From NCBI GenBank assembly GCA_045537575.1, contig JAZSPU010000001.1:1-39006 (forward strand): DNA of 39,006 nt. Direction: 5' to 3'. Below are positions 16,427 to 24,668 of this stretch, one piece after another; within the stretch, counting starts at the first letter, position 1; each line of letters begins with the position of its first letter. A model generated the notes under the pieces. It did no database searches and was not told where the DNA came from. It saw only the letters and a list, made by a program, of their open reading frames with translations. The position numbers and the translations under genes are program-made. This DNA is from SIG607 sp045537575 (GTDB taxonomy: Bacteria; Bacillota; Clostridia; Oscillospirales; Acutalibacteraceae).

Positions 16427-17476
16427 TTATACATCCTCCTTTCTTTCCTCTGCGCGTCTTAACTGACCGCAGGAAGCGTTTATATCAGCTCCAAGAGTAC
16501 GCCTGATGGTAGCGGTTACGCCTAAACCTTCAAGTGTATTTTTGAAGTTTTCTATTTTTATACTATCAGATTTTGTAAAATCGGTTTCAACAACGGGATT
16601 TGCCGGTATAAGATTTACATGGCACATTATTCCCTTAAGACGTTTTGCAAGAAGCATTGCGTGTTCCTTTGTGTCATTAACATCCTTAATCATAGCATAT
16701 TCAAAGGAAATACGTCTTGTTGTAACCTTTTGATAATCCTTACAAGCCTTAAGCAGCGTTTCAATGTTCCATTTATTATTTACAGGCATTGTTTTGCTTC
16801 GTATTTCATCGCTTGGAGCGTGTAAAGATATGGAAAGAGTAATGGGTAAATTTTCATTAGCAAGTTTATAAATTCCGTCAACCACACCTGAGGTTGAAAG
16901 AGAAATATGTCTTAGTCCTATATTCATACCACCGGGGTGGGACACAAGTTTAAGAAATCTTACGCTGTTATCAAAATTATCAAGGGGTTCGCCCATACCC
17001 ATCATAACTACGTTTGACACGCGAATGTTGTTATCAATTTGCGCTTTTGTAAGCTGGGAGAGCATTTCAGAAGCAGTAAGATTTCTTTTAAGTCCCCCAA
17101 TTCCCGAAGCGCAGAACTTACAACCCATTCGGCAACCTACCTGAGTGGATATGCAAACTGTATATCCGTGATTATATTTCATAAGCACCGATTCAATTGT
17201 TTCGCCGTCATAAAGACGGTAAAGATATTTGACGGTGCCGTCAAGCTTTGATTCGAGGCGTCTAACTATCTGAACGTTTGCAATATAAAAATTTTCATCT
17301 AAATGAGTTCTGAGTTCTTTGGAAATGTTTGTCATTTCATCAAAGGAAGATATGCCTGTGTGAAGCCACTTAAATATCTGTCCCGCCCTGAAAGAAGGCT
17401 GACCGATTCCTTTTAAATATTCTTTAATTTCTTCTTCGGTCATTGATTTAATATCTATTTTTTCCAAAAAACTCAC
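16427..17476 (-). CDS. rlmN: Dual-specificity RNA methyltransferase RlmN
   Basis: Radical-SAM enzyme that makes 2-methyladenosine in 23S rRNA (A2503) and in some tRNAs (A37). The cluster motif CRMGCKFCASG (CX3CX2C), the MMGMGEPLDN segment and SISLHAP are present. The C-terminal GADINASCGQL carries the second catalytic cysteine. Length 349 residues is standard. The start is MSFLEKIDI, preceded by AAAGGCGG. Part of the long translation/quality operon. Confidence 0.96.
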   Translation of the reverse strand: MSFLEKIDIKSMTEEEIKEYLKGIGQPSFRAGQIFKWLHTGISSFDEMTNISKELRTHLDENFYIANVQIVRRLESKLDGTVKYLYRLYDGETIESVLMKYNHGYTVCISTQVGCRMGCKFCASGIGGLKRNLTASEMLSQLTKAQIDNNIRVSNVVMMGMGEPLDNFDNSVRFLKLVSHPGGMNIGLRHISLSTSGVVDGIYKLANENLPITLSISLHAPSDEIRSKTMPVNNKWNIETLLKACKDYQKVTTRRISFEYAMIKDVNDTKEHAMLLAKRLKGIMCHVNLIPANPVVETDFTKSDSIKIENFKNTLEGLGVTATIRRTLGADINASCGQLRRAEERKEDV

Positions 17477-17482
17477 CGCCTT

Positions 17483-18757
17483 TCATCTGCGTTTAAGCAT
17501 TGCGTGAAAAAATCCGTCATTATTATCAGAAGGAATAGAGGTATGCATATATTCGCAGCAAAAATCATTATTTTCCTTTAAAAACTGCTCAACAATGCCT
17601 TCGTTTTCCGCCTTTCTTAAAGTACAGGTGGAATAAAGAAGTCTGCCGCCTTTTTTAACATAATTTGCAGAAGTCTTTAGGATATTTAACTGAATATCTT
17701 GAAGTTCATTAAAATCTGTTATAGGCTTATATTTTATTTCTGGCTTTCTGCGAATAACACCAAAGCCCGAACAGGGCACGTCGCATAGTACAGCATCAAA
17801 CTCACCTAACTGACCGTTATAAACAGTAGCATCATTTTTTATTGCATTTATGGATTTAATGCCTAGTCGCTGTGCGCCTTTTTTTATAAGAGAAACTCTG
17901 TTTTCATATAAATCGCAGGAAATTATTTCTCCGCTGTCCCCCATAGTCTCGGCAACCGTAAATGACTTTCCTCCGGGGGCTGAACACACGTCAAGTATTC
18001 TTTCTCCGCTTTTTGCAAGAAGAGCTTCAGCACATTTTTGGGACGAAATGTCCTGAACGTGAAAAAGACCTTCGCTAAATAATTTGTTTTTAGAAAAATC
18101 TATTCCCGAAGTAAGTTCAAGGGTATTTTCGCCAAGTTGCGTTGCGCAAATTTCGTTTTCTTTTAATAGTTCAAGAAGCCTCTGTGAAGAAATTTTAAGG
18201 GTATTTACTCTTAAAAAAACCTTTGCGGGAGTAAGGAAGGTTTTAAGGATTTGCTCTGTCTTCTCAATTCCGTAGTCATTTACCAGACTGGATAAAATCC
18301 ACTGCGGACAGGAATATCTCACCGAAATCGAATATAAATCTCTGCCGTCAGGCAAGGAGAGTTTTTCCTTTGAAGCATTTCGTAAAACTGCATTAACGTA
18401 TCCCGAATTTTTATTTTCGTCGGAATCTTTTAAAAGTTTTACCGCCTCATTAACCGCTGCGCTAACGGGGATTTTGTCCATAAAATACATTTGATAAAAC
18501 GCACTGCGTAAAACCTGTCTTGTATATGGAGAAAGTTTTTTAGCAGGAATTTTACTATATTTATTTATATAATAGTCAAGGGTAATTTGTCTATCAAGTA
18601 CGCCGTAGAAAATAGCTGACGCTAATGCCTTATCTTCCTTTGAAGCCTTAAACTCCTCAAAAAGAGAAGAAAGCAAAATATTGGAATAGGCGCTGTCCTT
18701 TTCTACCCTTAAAAGTCCCAAAGCCGCAATTTTTCTTGCATCAGCCACGTTGTTCAC
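17483..18757 (-). CDS. rsmB: 16S rRNA (cytosine-967-C5) methyltransferase
   Basis: 424-residue SAM-dependent rRNA methyltransferase. The N-terminal ~140 residues are a NusB-like RNA-binding domain (ARKIAALGLLRVEKDSAYSN). The catalytic domain has the SAM loop DVCSAPGGKS, motif IV CDVPCSGFG and motif VI YSTCTL with the two cysteines of this family. It begins with a GTG at 18757, overlapping the end of fmt by 17 bases; an in-frame GTG at 18748 is also possible. Order fmt-rsmB-rlmN is the common Firmicutes arrangement. Confidence 0.95.
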   Translation of the reverse strand: MNNVADARKIAALGLLRVEKDSAYSNILLSSLFEEFKASKEDKALASAIFYGVLDRQITLDYYINKYSKIPAKKLSPYTRQVLRSAFYQMYFMDKIPVSAAVNEAVKLLKDSDENKNSGYVNAVLRNASKEKLSLPDGRDLYSISVRYSCPQWILSSLVNDYGIEKTEQILKTFLTPAKVFLRVNTLKISSQRLLELLKENEICATQLGENTLELTSGIDFSKNKLFSEGLFHVQDISSQKCAEALLAKSGERILDVCSAPGGKSFTVAETMGDSGEIISCDLYENRVSLIKKGAQRLGIKSINAIKNDATVYNGQLGEFDAVLCDVPCSGFGVIRRKPEIKYKPITDFNELQDIQLNILKTSANYVKKGGRLLYSTCTLRKAENEGIVEQFLKENNDFCCEYMHTSIPSDNNDGFFHAMLKRR

Positions 18758-19682
18758 CGCCGATTAAAACAGTTCCGACAGGGATTTTTTTGCCTTTTAA
18801 AAATTCCTCTGCAGTCATTCTCTTACTGCCTTCAAGCTGAATTTCACAAAGCTCTATACATTTACCATCTCCGCAAACAACCGCAAGTTTTTCGCTGTTT
18901 GAAACCGTACCGTAAGGCAAATCGGAAGAACCGTTAACCTTGCAGGAGAAAATCTTTAGTCTTTTGCCCTCATACATACAGAAAGCAACAGGCCAAGAAT
19001 TAAAGCCTCTTACCGCATTAAAAATATCTTTAGCTGATTTAGAAAAATCAATCAAAGCCATTTCTTTATTTATTATAGGCGCATAGGTTGCCTCTTCTTC
19101 ATTCTGTTTTACGGGGGTTATTTTACCCGCCTTGACTTCATGAAGAGTTTCGGTTAAAAGCTGGGCAGTAATAATAGAAAGTCTATTAAAAAGCTCCTCA
19201 GCCGTTTCATTTTCACCGATTTTTGTTTTGCTGATTTTTAATATATCGCCTGTATCAATGCCTTTATCCATAAACATAGCGGTAACGCCTGTTTCGGTTT
19301 CACCGTTTATTACAGCCCACTGTATAGGCGCGGCGCCTCGGTATTTTGGCAAAATTGAGCCGTGGCCGTTTATACAGCCCAAGGGAGCAATATTAAGTAT
19401 TCTTTCAGGGAGAATTTTTCCGTATGCGACTACCACGATAACTTCAGGAGAAATTTCTTTTAAAAGCTCATATGCCTCGTCCGAACGAAGCGAGTCGGGC
19501 TGATAAACCTTTAAGCCTTTACTTAAAGCAAAAACCTTTACTGCAGGCGGAGTCATAATCTTTTTTCTGCCTACAGGTTTATCGGGCTGACAAAAAACAG
19601 CCTCAACGGTATGACCGTCGTTTATAAGAGCTTCAAGTGTGGGCACCGCATAGTCGGGAGTTCCCATATATACTATCTTCAT
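18741..19682 (-). CDS. fmt: Methionyl-tRNA formyltransferase
   Basis: Formylates initiator Met-tRNA using 10-formyl-tetrahydrofolate. 313 residues. Signature motifs: MGTPDYAVPTLEALI at the N-terminus, the substrate-binding loop HGSILPKYRGAAPIQWAV with the catalytic N-H pair (NGHGSILP), and MDKGIDTGDIL. The C-terminal OB-fold tRNA-binding region follows. It lies 10 bases after def, its functional partner in N-terminal methionine processing. Confidence 0.97.
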   Translation of the reverse strand: MKIVYMGTPDYAVPTLEALINDGHTVEAVFCQPDKPVGRKKIMTPPAVKVFALSKGLKVYQPDSLRSDEAYELLKEISPEVIVVVAYGKILPERILNIAPLGCINGHGSILPKYRGAAPIQWAVINGETETGVTAMFMDKGIDTGDILKISKTKIGENETAEELFNRLSIITAQLLTETLHEVKAGKITPVKQNEEEATYAPIINKEMALIDFSKSAKDIFNAVRGFNSWPVAFCMYEGKRLKIFSCKVNGSSDLPYGTVSNSEKLAVVCGDGKCIELCEIQLEGSKRMTAEEFLKGKKIPVGTVLIGGEQRG

Positions 19683-19692
19683 AAATACCTCA

Positions 19693-20130
19693 TTAAACCT
19701 TATCTATAAAAAGTACGCCGTCAAGATGATCTATTTCGTGGCAAAGAGCACGTGCCATAAGACCTTCGCCTTCAACAATTATATTTTCGCCCTTACGGTT
19801 TTGCGCTCTGACCTTAACGTACATCGGACGCATAACGTCCTCGTATTTATTTGGCACAGAAAGACAGCCTTCCTGACCGCACTGTTCCCCTTTTGTTTCC
19901 ATAATTACAGGGTTAATCAGTTCAACTATGCCTTCCCCTATATCTATAACACAAAAACGGCGAAGAATACCAATCTGTGGAGCGGCAAGTCCTACTCCGT
20001 CAGCATCATACATAGTATCTGCCATATCGTCAAGAATCTGAGCAAGACGGTCATCAAAATTCAGTTGTGTACGGCAAACCTTACGAAGAATTTCATCTTT
20101 ACCGTATTTAGTTATTTCACGAATAGCCAT
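19693..20130 (-). CDS. def: Peptide deformylase
   Basis: Metal enzyme that removes the formyl group from nascent proteins. 145 residues with all three motifs: GVGLAAPQIG, QEGCLSVP and HEIDHLDG, giving the Cys-His-His metal site and catalytic Glu. The short length is usual for type 1 clostridial enzymes. The start at 20130 follows AGGAGG. It sits between priA and fmt as in other Firmicutes. Confidence 0.97.
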   Translation of the reverse strand: MAIREITKYGKDEILRKVCRTQLNFDDRLAQILDDMADTMYDADGVGLAAPQIGILRRFCVIDIGEGIVELINPVIMETKGEQCGQEGCLSVPNKYEDVMRPMYVKVRAQNRKGENIIVEGEGLMARALCHEIDHLDGVLFIDKV

Positions 20131-20138
20131 AAATCCTC

Positions 20139-22565
20139 CTAAATAACCGATTCGGGATTAACGTCAATATTCACCGACACATCGCCTTTTCTCTTAACCG
20201 ACATAGCCTTTTTAATCATTTCACGAAATCTTGCATTAAATCTGCATTTAATTATCATTCTGAAACGGTATCTTAAATTAATTTTAGGCACAGCCGCAGC
20301 AGACGGGCCGAGAATATGGAGTTTTACATCCTTAAATTCGTTATCCAACAGTTCTTTAATATTTTCAAATATCTTATTTACCGTATCTATTGCAGTCTCT
20401 CTAACTGTAGAAAAAACCGACAGCACGGCAATATCACAAAATGGCGGATATACCATCATTTTTCGGGTTAATATCTCGTCATTATAAAAAGCATCGTAAT
20501 CCTGACGCACAGCAAGGTGAATGATATTACTATCGGGAGATATAGTCTGAATAATCGCTTTACCCTCGTAATCGCCCCTACCTGCACGTCCTACAACCTG
20601 CGTAAGCAGTGAAAAAGTACGTTCAAAGCTTCTGTAGTCTTCGCTGAACATAGCCTGATCGGCACCGATAACTCCAACAAGAGTAACGTTCGGAAAATCA
20701 AGTCCCTTTGCCACCATTTGTGTACCCAGCATTATGTCATATTCGCCATTTGCAAAACGGCTTAAATATGCACTAAAGGAATCTCTTGACATAGTACTGT
20801 CAGCATCAAGCCTTAATACTTTAGCTTGTGGAAAAAGTAAATTCAGTTCATCCTCAACCTTTTGGGTTCCCATTCCGTAAAACCTAAGATGCTCACTTGA
20901 ACATTCGGGACATTTTTTAGAAACGGGCTCGGAATATCCGCAGTAATGACACATCATCCGTTTATTAGCCGAATGATACGTAAGGGAAATACTGCAGTTA
21001 GGACAGGAGGCAACGTAACTGCATACGGGACAGGAAATATAGGTATTATATCCCCTTCTGTTAAGAAGCAGAATTGCCTGTTTTTTACTAGATAAAACAG
21101 TATCAATTTCATCAGCTAATCTTCTGCTGATGCATCCGCTGTTACCCGAAAAAATTTCAGATTTCATATCCACGGTAGAAACGTCGGGAAGTTGAGACTT
21201 TCCAAATCTATCGGTAAGTTTATGGAGAGAATATTTGCCGTTTAAGGCATTATAGTATGATTCCATAGAAGGTGTAGCAGAAGCAAGTAACAACAGCGAA
21301 TTATGAAAGTTAACTCTGAATTTAGCAATATTACGGGCGTGAAAACGGGGAGAACTTTCTGATTTATAGGTATGCTCCTGCTCCTCGTCCATAACAATTA
21401 AGCCGAGATTTTTAATAGGAGCAAAAACTGCGGAACGTGTGCCGATTGACACCACCGCCAGACCGTTTTTAACCCTTTTCCATTCATCCATTCTCTGCCC
21501 TTGAGACATAGCGCTATGAAAAACAGCCACCTTATTGCCGTAGCGTTTTCCAAAAAGCGAAAGGGTTTGCGGAGTAAGGGAAATTTCGGGCACCATAATA
21601 ATTACACCCTTGCCCGAATCAATAACGGTATCCACCAGCTTTAAAAAAACCTGCGTTTTACCGCTTCCGGTTACACCGTATAAAAGAGAACAAGCGCCGC
21701 CCTCTTTATTAAGATTTTCCTTTAATTCTTCATATGCCTTCTGCTGTGACTCGGTAAGCGTTATATCGCTTCTTTCCCCGTTTTCACTAAAGCTATGAGG
21801 TAAACGAAAAACCTCTTTTTCATAAAGAGAAATAACTTGATTCTTACATAGTGTTTCTATTACCGATACACTAACCCCCGTATAGTACATAAGCTCTTTT
21901 ACGGAAGTATCCCCTGCACCAGACAAATAATCGGTTACAAGGCTTTGTTTTGCAGTAATAGAATAACCGGCAAGTTCATCAGAGCTAACCTTAAGGTGAG
22001 CCATTTTCATAGTGGCGTCACCTATTTTTTGCACAGCGTCATTTTCTCTTATAAGAGAACCCTTTTTAACAAGGGAATTTATAAGCAAATCATCTGTTAA
22101 GTTGAGACTCTTAAGCAGAGTATCCGATTTAACTGTTCCTTTATTAAGAACGTAAATATAAACCGCTTTTTCTGTTTCGCTAAGAGTATCTATATCAAAA
22201 TCTTTATTAGCAGACAGCGTCTCAACAAACTTCATTCCTATTCCTGCAGGAATAATGGAATGAATGGCATCAAAATAGGTACAGAAGGTCTGATTTCTCA
22301 TCCACTCGCAAAGCTTTATCATTTCATCATTAAGAATAGGCGAAGAGTCAAAAATACTTATCACCGATTTTAAACCTTCACAGTTTAAAGTCTCTTCGAT
22401 TTTCATAACAAAGCCTTGTTTTTTATGGTTAGAGCGTCCAAAAGGAACCAAAACCCTCATACCTGCCTGACATTTATCAGATAGATTTTCAGGCAAAAGA
22501 TAGGAATACTGTCTGTCAAATTGAGACGTAGCGCCGTCGATAACGACCTTTGCAATTCTTCTCAT
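20139..22565 (-). CDS. priA: Primosomal helicase PriA
   Basis: Replication-restart helicase of 808 residues that rebuilds forks after stalling. The N-terminal DNA-binding region is followed by Walker A GVTGSGKTQ and the Walker B variant MDEEQEHTYKSE (DEEQ in place of the DEEH more familiar from other PriA proteins). Eight zinc cysteines occur as four CxxC pairs (CPVC, CPNC, CHYC, CPEC). Helicase motif V/VI is at GTQMVAKGLDF and QVVGRAGRGD. The start at 22565 follows AGGAGGTG. Neighbours rpoZ upstream and def 8 bases downstream match Bacillus order. Confidence 0.96.
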   Translation of the reverse strand: MRRIAKVVIDGATSQFDRQYSYLLPENLSDKCQAGMRVLVPFGRSNHKKQGFVMKIEETLNCEGLKSVISIFDSSPILNDEMIKLCEWMRNQTFCTYFDAIHSIIPAGIGMKFVETLSANKDFDIDTLSETEKAVYIYVLNKGTVKSDTLLKSLNLTDDLLINSLVKKGSLIRENDAVQKIGDATMKMAHLKVSSDELAGYSITAKQSLVTDYLSGAGDTSVKELMYYTGVSVSVIETLCKNQVISLYEKEVFRLPHSFSENGERSDITLTESQQKAYEELKENLNKEGGACSLLYGVTGSGKTQVFLKLVDTVIDSGKGVIIMVPEISLTPQTLSLFGKRYGNKVAVFHSAMSQGQRMDEWKRVKNGLAVVSIGTRSAVFAPIKNLGLIVMDEEQEHTYKSESSPRFHARNIAKFRVNFHNSLLLLASATPSMESYYNALNGKYSLHKLTDRFGKSQLPDVSTVDMKSEIFSGNSGCISRRLADEIDTVLSSKKQAILLLNRRGYNTYISCPVCSYVASCPNCSISLTYHSANKRMMCHYCGYSEPVSKKCPECSSEHLRFYGMGTQKVEDELNLLFPQAKVLRLDADSTMSRDSFSAYLSRFANGEYDIMLGTQMVAKGLDFPNVTLVGVIGADQAMFSEDYRSFERTFSLLTQVVGRAGRGDYEGKAIIQTISPDSNIIHLAVRQDYDAFYNDEILTRKMMVYPPFCDIAVLSVFSTVRETAIDTVNKIFENIKELLDNEFKDVKLHILGPSAAAVPKINLRYRFRMIIKCRFNARFREMIKKAMSVKRKGDVSVNIDVNPESVI

Positions 22566-22603
22566 ACAGACACCTCCTATCCTTTTTTAAAAATTTTTAC
22601 CTA

Positions 22604-22786
22604 TTACAGAAGTCCACGCTCGTTTGCAATTTTGTTAATTGCAAGAGAAACAGGCTTTTCGAGAACGATCTCTTCCTTTGCAACAGCTTCGTCAGCAATT
22701 TCTCTTGCTTCTTTAGCGATGTTGAGCACAAGGCTGTAACGGTTATCGCAATTCTGAATAAGTTTACCAATAGCGGGATTTAACAT
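22604..22786 (-). CDS. rpoZ: RNA polymerase omega subunit
   Basis: 60-residue protein with the omega pattern MLNPAIGKLIQNCDNRYSLV followed by AKEAREIADE and KPVSLAINKIA. It helps assemble and stabilise RNA polymerase. Its start overlaps the gmk stop by 7 bases, with GAGGTG about 10 bases upstream. It is one of the shorter members of the family, as usual in clostridia. Confidence 0.94.
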   Translation of the reverse strand: MLNPAIGKLIQNCDNRYSLVLNIAKEAREIADEAVAKEEIVLEKPVSLAINKIANERGLL

Positions 22787-23388
22787 TTTTTAAGCACCTC
22801 ATCAATAAAATCTTTTTGCCTATCGTACGATAAACGATTAGCAAGTATTATATGAAGAATATCATCAACTGCACGGTCAATAATATCATTCGTAACAATA
22901 AAGTCGTACTCTTTAGCACGTTCAATTTCTTTTAGCGCAGCGCTAAGTCTTTGTTCTATAACCTCTTGACTGTCGGTTCCTCTGCCCGTAAGTCTTCGTT
23001 TTAACTCTTCATATGAAGGCGGCATTATAAATATACTTATCGCATCCTTCATTTTTTCTCTTACCACAGCGGCACCATTAACGTCGATTTCGAGAATAAT
23101 ATCTTCTCCGTTTTCAATAGCATCCATTACCGGCTGTTTTGGAGTACCGTAGTAATTGTTTACATATACGTTATGCTCCAAAAACTCATCATTTGAAAGA
23201 CGCTCTTCAAACTCTTCACGGGAAATAAAGTGATATTTTTCTCCCTCCACCTCGCCTACTCGCATAGGACGTGTAATTGAAGAAATTGAAAGTTTTATTT
23301 CAGGATGACGTTCAAAAAGCTTTGCCAGTAAAGTATCTTTACCCGAGCCCGATGGGCCGGAAAAAATTATAAGTTTTCCTTTATTCAT
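22780..23388 (-). CDS. gmk: Guanylate kinase
   Basis: Phosphorylates GMP to GDP. 202 residues from the chosen start MNKGKLIIF. P-loop FSGPSGSGKDTLL, GMP-binding SSITRPMRVGEVEG and YHFISREEFE are all present. The ATG at 23388 overlaps the remA stop (ATGAATAA); a start at 23406 would add six residues. The remA-gmk-rpoZ order is standard in Firmicutes. Confidence 0.96.
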   Translation of the reverse strand: MNKGKLIIFSGPSGSGKDTLLAKLFERHPEIKLSISSITRPMRVGEVEGEKYHFISREEFEERLSNDEFLEHNVYVNNYYGTPKQPVMDAIENGEDIILEIDVNGAAVVREKMKDAISIFIMPPSYEELKRRLTGRGTDSQEVIEQRLSAALKEIERAKEYDFIVTNDIIDRAVDDILHIILANRLSYDRQKDFIDEVLKKC

Positions 23389-23653
23389 TTTCTTCACCCG
23401 TTTCATCTGTATCTAACGACTCATCAGTCATTCGGTTAGCAACGGTTTCGGACTGAAGATAGGTAAGAATAATATGGTCGCTGTCGGTTATTATTACCGC
23501 TCTTGTTCTTCTGCCGTGAGTAGCGTCAATAAGATTACCTTTTTCTTTTGCTTCGCTTATCATACGCTTAATAGGAGCAGATTCGGGACTTACTATTGCT
23601 ACCATTCTGTTTGCCGAAATCATATTACCAAAGCCAATATTAACAAGTTTCAT
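23381..23653 (-). CDS. remA: RemA-like regulator (DUF370)
   Basis: 90-residue DNA-binding regulator. The first ~75 residues match the RemA/DUF370 family, with NIGFGNMISANRMVAIVSPE and DATHGRRTRAVIITDSDHI. In Bacillus it activates biofilm matrix and osmoprotection genes. The last ~15 residues are acidic (DTDETGEENE) and look like a flexible tail. It follows yicC after 5 bases and overlaps gmk. Confidence 0.94.
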   Translation of the reverse strand: MKLVNIGFGNMISANRMVAIVSPESAPIKRMISEAKEKGNLIDATHGRRTRAVIITDSDHIILTYLQSETVANRMTDESLDTDETGEENE

Positions 23654-23658
23654 AAAAA

Positions 23659-24537
23659 TTACTCCAAATTCTGAATCTGTTCGCGTATTTTTTCAATTTC
23701 CGCCTTTATATCAACAACGGCATTGGTAATCTCAATATCCTGAGATTTGGAGCCCGTTGTATTAGCTTCACGGTTCATTTCCTGAACAATAAAGTCAAGC
23801 TTTCTGCCGATAGGCTCATCCTTTTTAAGCAGCTCCTCAACCTGAATCATATGACTATTAAGTCTAACTGTTTCTTCAGCAACCGCAACCTTATCAGCAT
23901 AAATAGCAGTTTCGGTTAAAATACGCTGTTCGTCAATCTGAACGTCACCAATAAGTTCTTTGATTTTTTGTTCAAGCTTTTCACGATAAATACGAACAGT
24001 CTCGGGAGATTTTGCTTCAATAAAGGCAACCTTTTCGCGTATTGTTTCAATTCTTGAAAGTACGTCTTCGCAAAGACGTTTACCTTCAACACCTCTCATT
24101 GCGATAAAGTTGTCAGTAGCTTTATCGAGAACTGTGAGAACCTGTTTTGTAATAAGTTCTTCATCAATCTGTTTCTTGGTAACCTTAAATACTTCGCTGT
24201 TACGAGCAACACTCATAACGGTAATGTCCTTTTCAATGCCGTATTCGTCCCCAAGGGCATTTAGCGCTGAAATATAAGCGTCTGCATACTCCTTATTAAG
24301 TTCAATAAGGGTATCGCTTTCCCCCATATTTATCATTGAAACGTAAACTTCAATTTTACCTCTGGCAATTCTCTGTTTTAAAGCAGAGGAAATCTTTTCT
24401 TCAAGAAATCCGTAAGAACGGGGAACCTTTGATGAAAGTTCAAAATATCTGTGATTTACCGCTTTTATTTCAACGGTAATATCCATATTATCAATCAGCA
24501 TTTGAGCTCTGCCATAGCCTGTCATACTGTTTGCCAT
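23659..24537 (-). CDS. yicC: YicC-family endoribonuclease
   Basis: 292 residues beginning MANSMTGYGRAQ, the YicC/YloC family signature, with EIKAVNHRYFE nearby and the conserved C-terminus KLDFIVQEMNREANT followed by GSKSQDIE. Members are metal-dependent endoribonucleases that act on RNA, including small RNAs. The ATG at 24537 is chosen with GGAG 10 bases upstream; a GTG at 24546 would add three residues. First gene of the long operon, behind the promoter at 24584-24613. Confidence 0.94.
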   Translation of the reverse strand: MANSMTGYGRAQMLIDNMDITVEIKAVNHRYFELSSKVPRSYGFLEEKISSALKQRIARGKIEVYVSMINMGESDTLIELNKEYADAYISALNALGDEYGIEKDITVMSVARNSEVFKVTKKQIDEELITKQVLTVLDKATDNFIAMRGVEGKRLCEDVLSRIETIREKVAFIEAKSPETVRIYREKLEQKIKELIGDVQIDEQRILTETAIYADKVAVAEETVRLNSHMIQVEELLKKDEPIGRKLDFIVQEMNREANTTGSKSQDIEITNAVVDIKAEIEKIREQIQNLE

Positions 24538-24583
24538 TAATATCACACTCCATATTGACGCACTTCGCCAATTTATTCATTTT

Positions 24584-24613
24584 ATTGTACCAAATTCTAC
24601 CCCTTTTTGTCAA
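24584..24613 (-). promoter_or_regulatory. Promoter of the yicC-to-spoVM operon
   Basis: Minus strand TTGACA (24608-24613), 18 bases, TACAAT (24584-24589). The only strong promoter seen upstream of the 12-kb gene run; later genes overlap or lie a few bases apart. Confidence 0.75.
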
Positions 24614-24637
24614 CCTTTTAAGCAAATTTTAGCAAAG

Positions 24638-24663
24638 AAAAAAGCTCCATTCGGAGCTTTTTT
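24638..24663 (-). terminator. Terminator after the beta-helix gene
   Basis: AAAAAAGCTCC, loop ATTC, GGAGCTTTTTT. Starts 5 bases beyond the stop-codon side of the gene ending at 24669. Confidence 0.88.
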
Positions 24664-24668
24664 AGAGT